From Pistricoccus aurantiacus (GTDB lineage Bacteria; Pseudomonadota; Gammaproteobacteria; Pseudomonadales; Halomonadaceae), in NCBI RefSeq assembly GCF_042682565.1, contig NZ_JBHUIC010000004.1: 64,000 nucleotides of DNA. The stretch is one strand, 5' to 3'. The number at the start of each line of letters is the position of its first letter. Position 1 is the first letter of the stretch. Of the stretch, positions 15,990 to 23,602 are shown one piece after another. The position numbers were made by a program, and so were the translations under genes. Below the pieces are notes generated by a model that had not been told where the DNA came from, ran no database searches, and saw only the letters and a program-made list of their open reading frames with translations.

Positions 15990-16817
15990 TTATGGCAAGC
16001 GGCGGGTCAGGCCGGTTTCCGCAATCATGCGGGTGGAAATCTCCTCGATGGAGAAGCGGGTCGTATCGATGAAGGGAATGTTCAGTTGCCGGTAGAGGCC
16101 TTCCGTCTGCTGCACTTCCTGCATGCATTGATCAAGGGAGCTGTAGCGACTATTGGGCCGGCGCTGAGTGCGGATCGCCGCCAGGCGCCGGGGATCGATG
16201 GTCAGGCCGAACAGCTTGCGTCGATAGGGCGCCAGAGCCTTGGGCAGCCTGAGCGAGCCGTCCTCGTCCAGATCGTCTTCGGTGAAGGGGTAGTTGGCGG
16301 CGCGAATGCCGAACTGTAGCGCCAGATAGAGCGACGTCGGCGTCTTGCCGCAGCGGGATACGCCTACCAGGATCAGATCCGCCTTGTCGTATTGATGCGT
16401 GCGTGCGCCGTCGTCGTTATCCAGAGCAAAATGCACCGAGTCGATGCGGTTCATGTAGACGTCGTCACGGCCAATCGCGTGGGTGCGCCCGACGCTGTAG
16501 GTGGAATGAGTCCCCAGTTCTTCTTCCAGGGGCTTGAGAAACGTCGAGAAGATATCGATATTGAAGCCCGGCGCGGCAGTGATGATCTGACGTATGTCTT
16601 CATCCACGACGGTATCGATGATGATCGGCTTTTCGCCGTCCCGTGAAGCCGCGGCGCTGATGATTTCCACCAGTGCCTCGGCCTTTTCCGCGGTATCGAT
16701 ATAGGGTTTGATCACCATGCGAATGTCGACGTTCTCGAACTGGGCCAGCAGACTGCGGCCTAATGTCTCCGCGGTGATACCGGTGCCATCGGAAATAAAG
16801 AAAGCCGTACGTGTCAT
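15990..16817 (-). CDS. ppsR: PEP synthase regulatory protein (bifunctional kinase/pyrophosphorylase, DUF299)
   Basis: A 275-residue protein beginning TRTAFFISDGTGITAETLG, the hallmark start of this family, with the P-loop GVSRCGKTPTS at about 152-162. Family members inactivate PEP synthase by ADP-dependent phosphorylation of a Thr next to the catalytic His and reactivate it by phosphate-dependent dephosphorylation. It is transcribed divergently from ppsA, its presumed target, in which the matching Thr423-x-His425 is present. The length fits the family (about 270). Confidence 0.95.
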   Translation of the reverse strand: MTRTAFFISDGTGITAETLGRSLLAQFENVDIRMVIKPYIDTAEKAEALVEIISAAASRDGEKPIIIDTVVDEDIRQIITAAPGFNIDIFSTFLKPLEEELGTHSTYSVGRTHAIGRDDVYMNRIDSVHFALDNDDGARTHQYDKADLILVGVSRCGKTPTSLYLALQFGIRAANYPFTEDDLDEDGSLRLPKALAPYRRKLFGLTIDPRRLAAIRTQRRPNSRYSSLDQCMQEVQQTEGLYRQLNIPFIDTTRFSIEEISTRMIAETGLTRRLP

Positions 16818-17057
16818 GAGATATCTCTGAATGATGGAAAGTAGCCGAATTGTCCCGGGTTCTGGCGTGGTTGACTACAGGATCCGTGGATAATCGCGCG
16901 CTGTTGTAAAAATTCTCCAATGACTTCGCTATTAGACTAATGGCGAATACGGTTTCAGCTTGGTAGGGTAGCTTCCTTTATTCGGGTTCGGCGTCGCGGT
17001 GGCGCTGTCTATTCTGATTGAGTCAATTTTCTCAAGTACGGTTCATAGGCGCTTCCT

Positions 17058-19451
17058 ATGGACGATAAAGGGGGTTTCGTGGAGCCTTACATCCTGTGGT
17101 TCGATCAACTCGGCATGAACGACGTCGAGCGTGTCGGTGGAAAGAACGCCTCCCTGGGGGAAATGATCTCCAACCTGGCCAATGCCGGGGTCAGCGTACC
17201 CGGCGGCTTCGCCACCACCGCCGAGGCCTACCGCGAATTTCTCGCCCATGAAGGACTCAACGAGCGCATCAATCAGGCGCTTTCACGTCTGGACGTGGAC
17301 GACACGGAAGCCCTGGCCAAGACGGGCGCCGAGATTCGCCAGTGGATCATCGATACCCCCTTGCCTCCGGCCTTCGAAACGGAACTGGGCGACGCCTACG
17401 AACAGCTGCTTGCCAAGCATCCCAATCTGAAGGCAGCGGTACGCTCATCCGCCACCGCGGAAGACCTGCCGGATGCGTCTTTCGCCGGCCAGCAGGAAAC
17501 CTTTCTCAATATCGAAGGCTTCGACAACATCAAGCGGGCGGTGCACGAGGTCTTTGCCTCGTTGTTCAACGACCGTGCAATCTCTTACCGGGTGCATCGC
17601 GGCTATGCTCACGAAAACGTCGCGCTTTCCGCCGGCATCCAGAAGATGGTGCGCTCCGAAACCGGCGCCAGCGGGGTAATGTTCACTCTGGATACGGAAT
17701 CCGGCTTCCGCGATGCGGTATTCGTCACCGCCTCCTGGGGCCTGGGGGAAACCGTGGTGCAGGGAGCGGTCAACCCGGATGAATTCTACGTTCACAAGAC
17801 GACTCTGGCCGCCGGGCGACCGGCGGTGTTGCGCCGCAACCTGGGCTCCAAGCTGATCAAGATGATCTACACCGAGGACGCCAGCGCCGGCAAATCCGTG
17901 GCCACGGTGGATGTTCCCCTGGCGGATCGCGGACGCTTCTGCATCAGCGACGACGACGTGATGAATCTGGCTCGCCAGGCGGTGATCATCGAGCAGCACT
18001 ATCAGCGGCCCATGGACATCGAGTGGGCCCGGGACGGCGATGACGGCAAGCTGTATATCGTTCAGGCGCGCCCGGAAACCGTGGTTTCCCAGCAGGAAGG
18101 CGGCAAGCTCGAACGTTTCCAGCTCAAGGAGAAGGGCCGCACCCTGGTGACCGGCCGCGCCATCGGCCAGCGCATCGGGCAAGGGGCGGTCAAGCTGGTC
18201 ACCACCCCCGAAGAGATGCACAAGGTCAACGAAGGGGACGTGCTGGTCACGGACATGACCGACCCGGACTGGGAACCGATCATGAAACGGGCTTCCGCTA
18301 TCGTCACCAATCGCGGCGGGCGTACCTGCCACGCGGCGATCATCGCTCGGGAACTGGGTATTCCCGCGGTAGTGGGTTGCGGCGACGCTACCGAGGTCTT
18401 GAAGGATGGTCAGGAAGCGACGGTATCCTGCGCCGAAGGCGACGCGGGTCATGTCTACGAAGGTCTGCTGGCCTTCGACTGCAAGAGTTCCAGCGTCGAC
18501 AGCATGCCGGAAATTCCCTTCAAGATCATGATGAACGTGGGCAATCCGGACCGCGCCTTCAGCTTCGCCAGTCTGCCCAATGCCGGCGTTGGCCTGGCGC
18601 GGCTCGAGTTCATCATCAACCGCATGATCGGCGTGCATCCCAAGGCGCTGATGGAATACGACACTCTGGCGCTGGATCTGCAGCAGTCCATCGACGCGCG
18701 CACCGCCGGCTATGACAATCCGGTCAGCTTCTACGTGGACAAGCTGGTGGAGGGAATCTCCACCCTGGCAGCGGCGTTCTATCCTCAGCGGGTGATCGTT
18801 CGCCTGTCGGACTTCAAGTCCAACGAGTACGAGAATCTGATCGGCGGCAAGCTCTATGAGCCCGGGGAAGAGAACCCGATGCTCGGCTTCCGCGGTGCCT
18901 CGCGCTATCTGTCCGAATCCTTCCGCCCCTGCTTCGATCTGGAATGCCAGGCGCTGAAGCGGGTGCGTGACGAGATGGGCCTCGACAACATCGAGATCAT
19001 GGTGCCCTTCGTGCGCACCACCGAGGAAGCGAAAGGGGTGGTGGAGATCCTCGAGGAGAACGGCCTCAAGCGCGGCGACAATGGGCTCAAGGTCATCATG
19101 ATGTGCGAGCTGCCCGCCAACGCTCTGCTGGCCAACGAGTTCCTGGAATACTTCGACGGCTTCTCCATCGGCTCCAACGATCTTACCCAGTTGACCTTGG
19201 GGTTGGATCGGGATTCCGGGATCGTCGCGCACCTTTTCGACGAGCGAAATCCGGCGGTCAAGAAACTCCTGGCCATGGCCATCGAGGCCTGCAACAAGCA
19301 AGGCAAGTACATTGGTATCTGCGGCCAGGGCCCTTCGGATCACCCGGAGCTTGCCAAATGGCTGATGGAGCAGGGCATCGATTCCGTGTCCCTCAATCCG
19401 GACGCGGTGATCGAAACCTGGTTCATGCTGGCGGGCGAAACGATTGACTAA
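17058..19451 (+). CDS. ppsA: Phosphoenolpyruvate synthase
   Basis: A 797-residue enzyme with the N-terminal ATP-grasp domain (ERVGGKNASLGEM at about 24-36, then AVRSSATAEDLPDASFAGQQ), the swivelling phosphohistidine domain (GGRTCHAAIIARELGIPAVV, catalytic His425, regulatory Thr423) and the C-terminal TIM barrel ending near GICGQGPSDHPE and SVSLNPDAV. It converts pyruvate, ATP and water to PEP, AMP and phosphate for gluconeogenesis. The start is uncertain: a GTG at 17079 preceded by AAGGGG would give a 790-residue protein and has the better ribosome site. Regulation by the divergently encoded PpsR is expected. Confidence 0.97.
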   Translation: MDDKGGFVEPYILWFDQLGMNDVERVGGKNASLGEMISNLANAGVSVPGGFATTAEAYREFLAHEGLNERINQALSRLDVDDTEALAKTGAEIRQWIIDTPLPPAFETELGDAYEQLLAKHPNLKAAVRSSATAEDLPDASFAGQQETFLNIEGFDNIKRAVHEVFASLFNDRAISYRVHRGYAHENVALSAGIQKMVRSETGASGVMFTLDTESGFRDAVFVTASWGLGETVVQGAVNPDEFYVHKTTLAAGRPAVLRRNLGSKLIKMIYTEDASAGKSVATVDVPLADRGRFCISDDDVMNLARQAVIIEQHYQRPMDIEWARDGDDGKLYIVQARPETVVSQQEGGKLERFQLKEKGRTLVTGRAIGQRIGQGAVKLVTTPEEMHKVNEGDVLVTDMTDPDWEPIMKRASAIVTNRGGRTCHAAIIARELGIPAVVGCGDATEVLKDGQEATVSCAEGDAGHVYEGLLAFDCKSSSVDSMPEIPFKIMMNVGNPDRAFSFASLPNAGVGLARLEFIINRMIGVHPKALMEYDTLALDLQQSIDARTAGYDNPVSFYVDKLVEGISTLAAAFYPQRVIVRLSDFKSNEYENLIGGKLYEPGEENPMLGFRGASRYLSESFRPCFDLECQALKRVRDEMGLDNIEIMVPFVRTTEEAKGVVEILEENGLKRGDNGLKVIMMCELPANALLANEFLEYFDGFSIGSNDLTQLTLGLDRDSGIVAHLFDERNPAVKKLLAMAIEACNKQGKYIGICGQGPSDHPELAKWLMEQGIDSVSLNPDAVIETWFMLAGETID

Positions 19452-19472
19452 GTAAAACCTGATTTGTTCTTG

Positions 19473-19510
19473 AGTCCCGGTGACGACAATGTCATCGGGG
19501 CTTTCTTTTA
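19473..19510 (+). terminator. Rho-independent terminator of ppsA
   Basis: AGTCCCGGTGAC (19473-19484) pairs with GTCATCGGGGCT (19491-19502) through a 6-base loop with two G-T pairs, followed by TTCTTTT. It begins 21 bases after the ppsA stop codon. Confidence 0.88.
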
Positions 19511-19582
19511 TCCAGCGGGGGAATGTTGGCCATCTTGAACTGTCCCTGTAGGGTAAATCCTATGGTTTTTATCGGAGGCGAC

Positions 19583-21061
19583 ATGTTTCCCCGCTTTTCC
19601 CAGCGCTACGCCCAACTGCCGGAACGCATGCGCGCGCAGTGCGCGCCGACTCCTGTCGCCAGCCCTCGGCTGGTGGCCTTCAATCGCCCCCTGGCGGAGG
19701 AACTCGGCTTCGATCTCGCGGTTTTTGATAGCGAGCGAACTGCCGAGTGGCTTTCCGGTAATACCCTGCCTGAGGGCGCCGTGCCGGTGGCTGCGGCATA
19801 CGCCGGCCATCAGTTCGGCAACTTCGTGCCCCAGCTCGGGGACGGTCGGGCGCTGTTGCTGGGGGAGGTAACGGATCGACGGGGGCAACTGCGGGACATC
19901 CAGCTCAAGGGCAGCGGCCGTACGCCGTTTTCCCGGGGCGGCGACGGTCGTGCGCCCCTGGGGCCGGTGCTCCGGGAATATCTGGTCAGCGAGGCGATGC
20001 ATGCGCTGGGAATTCCCACCACCCGGGCGCTGGCGGCGGTGACCAGCGGCGAGCGGGTCTATCGTCGGGTGCCTGAACCCGGCGCGGTGTTGACCCGAGT
20101 GGCAGCCAGCCATTTACGAGCAGGAACCTTTCAGTATTTTGCGGCGCGCAAGGACGACGAGGCAGTGCGGCTGCTGGCGGATGAAGCCATCGCGCGCCAC
20201 TATCCGGCGCTGGCGGAGCATGATGAGGGCGAGTGCTATCTGGCGCTGCTCGAAGCGGTGACGGAGCGTCAGGCGCAGCTGGTAGCGCATTGGATGGGGG
20301 TGGGCTTTATCCACGGCGTGATGAACACGGATAATGCGGCAATCTCCGGCGAGACCATCGATTACGGCCCTTGCGCCTTCATGGATAGCTTCCATCCCGC
20401 CACGGTATTCAGTTCCATCGACGAGCGGGGGCGCTACGCCTGGGGCAACCAGCCGCGCTTGGCCCAGTGGAACATGGCGCGCTTCGCCGAGACCCTGATT
20501 CCCTTGATCGACACGGATACCGACCGAGCCATCGAGAAAGCCACTCGGGTAGTCGAGGCGTTCAGCGAGCGCTTCGAGAGCCGCTGGCTGGCGGTAAAGC
20601 GCGCCAAGCTGGGACTGGAAACACAGGAAGAAGGCGACGCGGAACTGGCGGAAGACTTGCTGACCGCCATGCAGAACGCGCGCGCGGATTTCACCCTGAC
20701 CTTTCGCCGTCTGGCGGACGTTCTGGACAGGGACGACGGCGAGGCGCGGCTGAGCGAACTTTTCGAATCTCCGCAAGCCCTGGAGGCCTGGCTGCCGCGC
20801 TGGCGAGAACGGCTTGCCCGTGAGGACGACGATCTGGGCGCTATCGCCCGCCGACTACGTGCTACCAATCCGGCGGTGATTCCCCGCAACCACCGGGTCG
20901 AGCAGGCCTTGGCGGCGGCGGCGGAACAGGACGACTACGCACCCTTCGAGGCGCTGCTGGCGGCGGTGACGAAGCCTTTCGAGGAGCCCGAAGGAGACGT
21001 CGACTACACCCGCCCGCCCCGGGAAAGCGAGAAGGTATTGAGGACCTTCTGTGGGACCTAA
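19583..21061 (+). CDS. selO: SelO/YdiU pseudokinase-fold protein adenylyltransferase
   Basis: A 492-residue protein of the SelO (UPF0061) family. The start at 19583 has a GGAGG ribosome site and begins MFPRFSQRYAQLPERM; the frame is open to 19523 but the extra residues are not family-like. AYAGHQFGNFVPQLGDGRAL (about 73-92), LKGSGRTPFSRGGDGRAPLG (about 110-129) and GVGFIHGVMNTDNAAISGETI (about 244-264) are diagnostic. Members transfer AMP from ATP to Ser, Thr or Tyr of redox-related proteins. The C-terminus ends FCGT, retaining the Cys found where some eukaryotic forms have selenocysteine. It converges on the GDPD gene with a two-base gap. Confidence 0.94.
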   Translation: MFPRFSQRYAQLPERMRAQCAPTPVASPRLVAFNRPLAEELGFDLAVFDSERTAEWLSGNTLPEGAVPVAAAYAGHQFGNFVPQLGDGRALLLGEVTDRRGQLRDIQLKGSGRTPFSRGGDGRAPLGPVLREYLVSEAMHALGIPTTRALAAVTSGERVYRRVPEPGAVLTRVAASHLRAGTFQYFAARKDDEAVRLLADEAIARHYPALAEHDEGECYLALLEAVTERQAQLVAHWMGVGFIHGVMNTDNAAISGETIDYGPCAFMDSFHPATVFSSIDERGRYAWGNQPRLAQWNMARFAETLIPLIDTDTDRAIEKATRVVEAFSERFESRWLAVKRAKLGLETQEEGDAELAEDLLTAMQNARADFTLTFRRLADVLDRDDGEARLSELFESPQALEAWLPRWRERLAREDDDLGAIARRLRATNPAVIPRNHRVEQALAAAAEQDDYAPFEALLAAVTKPFEEPEGDVDYTRPPRESEKVLRTFCGT

Positions 21062-21063
21062 CG

Positions 21064-22980
21064 CTAGAACCGCAGCCAGTTATGAATCTTCAGCAACAGC
21101 AGTTCGCCGTCGCTGAGCTGGCGGCGTTCTTCGAGCAGCTCGGCAAGCGTTGCCGGGCGGTCGGTGATGATGTTGTCGACGCCCAGATCGATCAGCGCGG
21201 ACATGCGTCCCGGCGAGTTGGTGGTCCAGGCGTGAAGCTCATAGCCTAGACGTCGAGCCAGGGCGACTTCACGCCGATTGATACGATTGTAGCGAAGGCC
21301 CAACGCATCGAAGCCGCTGCGATCCAGAGTGCCGGAAAGAATGAACTCCGCCAGCAGGGTAGTACGGACTTCCGGTCTGCGTTCCTCGACCTCGCGAATC
21401 ACCGATTCGGAAAGGCTGGCCAGGCGGACGTCGTCGAATACATCGTCGCTTCCGCAGGCCTCGCCCTGATCCCGGGGTTTTAGTCGACAGACGGCGCGAG
21501 CGGTATTTTCCGCATCGAGCAGTCCGAAGACCGCCTCGATCAGATCGCTGCTTCGTCCCCTGTCCGGCTTGAGCTCGATCATCAGCGCGCCTTTTCCGCG
21601 GGCGCTTTTCAGCGCCTCCACCAGCGTCGGGATGCCCTCGCCGACGAAGGCATCGCCGAACCAGCTGCCCACATCGAAGCCGCGCAGCTCCTTCAGATCC
21701 ACATCCCGCAGACGCCGAGGATCGCCGGTCAGTCGCCGCAGCTGATTGTCGTGAAACACCACCACCTGGTCGTCCCGGGTAAAGCGCACGTCGATTTCCA
21801 CCATGTCCGCGCCATCTTCGTAAGCGCGACTGATGGCCGCCAGGGTGTTTTCCGGCGCCGCCAGGGAGCTGCCGCGATGGGCGGTAATGGTGACATCGTC
21901 CCGCAGCTCGAAGCTGTTGAGGATTCCCCAGGCCTGGGCCGCGGCGAAGACGAGGACCGCAAGCTCTATCCCCCAGGCCAGGCGCCCCGGTTGTCCGTTG
22001 GCCGGCAGGATCGACAGAAATCGATGCTGATCCGCCAAGGGTTGCATCAAGCGCAGATACAGACAGGCCATCAGCAGACTGTTGGCGGCAATCCCCAGAA
22101 ATGTCAGCCCCAGGGTCAGCAGCACATAGCAGAGGACATAGGCCAGGGTGGCCGGAAGCAGTATCGCGTGCCGCTCCGGCAGCAGCATCAGCAAGGGAGA
22201 ACCCAAGGTATCGAATAGCCAGGTGAATGCCACCGGCAGGACGATGATCAGCAATAGCAGGAGTAAGACCGCGGCGCCGATATGCCGGCCCCATCCTTGA
22301 GTCATGCGATAGCTGCGACGTAGTGCCTCCAAGGGGCGGCGGCTTTCCAGCATCAGGATGGGCAGGGCGAGTCGCCAGCGCAGGTAAAGCTTGGCGGCGA
22401 ACCAGGCCCACAGCAGGAAAAACGGCATGCTTGCTGCCAGGAATTTCCATAGCGCGGGTGGCAGCGCATGACGAACATAGTAACTATCCAGTCCCCCCAG
22501 GAAGACCCCATGGAAACCGACCAGAACGACGATGAGGGGGAGAATCAGCAGCGCATGGATACCGATCTGCAACAGGCTCAACAGGGCAACGGCGGGGAAT
22601 CGGCGGGTTACCGCCCAGAGGCTTTGCAGAGCGAGGCGATAGTGATTGTTGCGCGGGTGAGCCGTGACCAGAATCATGCCCGCCTGCTGAAGAGACAGCA
22701 AAAGAAAGGTCAGAGCGATCGCTGCCAGCAGCCAGGCCGCTCCCGTGGGGGTCGCCAGGATATCCAGTAGCCCGGCGCTGGTGATGACCGGGCGGTCCAA
22801 TCGCTTGAGCAAACCGGCCAGCGCCCAGCCGGTGGTCGGCAGCAGAATGGCCGAGGCCAGCAGGGTGAAGAAGAGATGATAGGCGAGCAAGGGACGCAAA
22901 TGATCGCGAAGTGCGATCGATACGTCCCTGGCCAGCCAGGAAAGACGGCGTAGTCCAATGATGGGATGTGAACCGATCAT
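21064..22980 (-). CDS. Membrane-anchored glycerophosphodiester phosphodiesterase
   Basis: A 638-residue two-part protein. The first about 355 residues are hydrophobic with around seven membrane helices, fitting the GDPD membrane domain. From about 365 there is a GDPD TIM-barrel: ITAHRGSSLAAPENTLAA, EIDVRFTRDDQVVVFHD (metal-binding Glu/Asp and catalytic His pair) and a later ELKPDRG. It probably cleaves glycerophosphodiesters, or polyglycerophosphate-like substrates, at the membrane. It follows rraA by 27 bases on the same strand. Fusions of this kind are known; the native substrate is not. Confidence 0.88.
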   Translation of the reverse strand: MIGSHPIIGLRRLSWLARDVSIALRDHLRPLLAYHLFFTLLASAILLPTTGWALAGLLKRLDRPVITSAGLLDILATPTGAAWLLAAIALTFLLLSLQQAGMILVTAHPRNNHYRLALQSLWAVTRRFPAVALLSLLQIGIHALLILPLIVVLVGFHGVFLGGLDSYYVRHALPPALWKFLAASMPFFLLWAWFAAKLYLRWRLALPILMLESRRPLEALRRSYRMTQGWGRHIGAAVLLLLLLIIVLPVAFTWLFDTLGSPLLMLLPERHAILLPATLAYVLCYVLLTLGLTFLGIAANSLLMACLYLRLMQPLADQHRFLSILPANGQPGRLAWGIELAVLVFAAAQAWGILNSFELRDDVTITAHRGSSLAAPENTLAAISRAYEDGADMVEIDVRFTRDDQVVVFHDNQLRRLTGDPRRLRDVDLKELRGFDVGSWFGDAFVGEGIPTLVEALKSARGKGALMIELKPDRGRSSDLIEAVFGLLDAENTARAVCRLKPRDQGEACGSDDVFDDVRLASLSESVIREVEERRPEVRTTLLAEFILSGTLDRSGFDALGLRYNRINRREVALARRLGYELHAWTTNSPGRMSALIDLGVDNIITDRPATLAELLEERRQLSDGELLLLKIHNWLRF

Positions 22981-23007
22981 GAAAGACTCGGCATTACTGC
23001 TCTGGAA

Positions 23008-23487
23008 TCAAACCAGCGCCTGGGTCGAGACTATGATGCCGTTGTTATCCGCGTAGATGTAATGTCTTTCGTCTATCGTGACCCCGGCGAAGGTGACAGG
23101 TATGCCGCGGCTTCCCTCGCCGCGTTTCTCGCTCTTGCGCGGATGGCTGCTCAAGGCCTGGATGCCCAGCTCGGTTTCCGCCAGCACGTCCACGTCCCGC
23201 ACGCAGCCGTACATGATGATTCCTGCCCAGCCGTTGTTCGCCGCCTGTTCCGCCAGCATGTCGCCGAGCATGGCGCAGCGCAGCGAACCGCCGGCATCCA
23301 CCACCAGCACCGCGCCGTCGCCGGATTCCGCCACCGCCTGCTTGACCAGGGAGTTGTCCTCGAAGCACTTGACGGTTCGCACCGGACCGCCGAAGGCCTC
23401 GATACCGCCGAAGTTGACGAAGATGGGGTCAAGGACTTCCACCTCGGGGTGCTCGTCGCACAGATCCGGGGTAATGATCGGGTTCAT
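23008..23487 (-). CDS. rraA: RraA-family protein (RNase E inhibitor / aldolase-like fold)
   Basis: A 159-residue RraA-family protein: PDLCDEHPEVEVLDPIFVNF at the N-terminus, a conserved VVDAGGSLRCAMLGDMLAE (about 83-101) and IIMYGCVRDVDVL (about 110-122). E. coli RraA binds the RNase E C-terminal region and lowers its activity; some homologues are instead hydroxy-oxo-acid aldolases, and the family call does not decide between these. It lies between acnB (behind a terminator) and the GDPD gene, same strand. Confidence 0.88.
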   Translation of the reverse strand: MNPIITPDLCDEHPEVEVLDPIFVNFGGIEAFGGPVRTVKCFEDNSLVKQAVAESGDGAVLVVDAGGSLRCAMLGDMLAEQAANNGWAGIIMYGCVRDVDVLAETELGIQALSSHPRKSEKRGEGSRGIPVTFAGVTIDERHYIYADNNGIIVSTQALV

Positions 23488-23548
23488 GGCGCTGACTCCT
23501 TGTTCGGAGGTAATAGGGGCTGAATGATGCCACGGAAGCGAGCAAATG

Positions 23549-23579
23549 AAAAAAAGCGCCCCAATTCAGTGGAGCGCTT
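23549..23579 (-). terminator. Rho-independent terminator of acnB
   Basis: On the minus strand AAGCGCTCC pairs with GGGGCGCTT across ACTGAATT and is followed by a run of T residues (the A-run at 23549-23555 on the + strand). It begins 24 bases after the acnB stop codon and separates acnB from rraA. Confidence 0.88.
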
Positions 23580-23602
23580 CATCGAGTCTGGCTAAACCGG
23601 GC

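Noticed and set aside
17445..19343. Open frame of 632 codons antisense to ppsA
   Set aside because: It is a mirror of a GC-rich coding strand, with His/Gly/Arg-rich low-complexity translation, no recognisable domain and no ribosome site. ppsA on the + strand is unmistakable.
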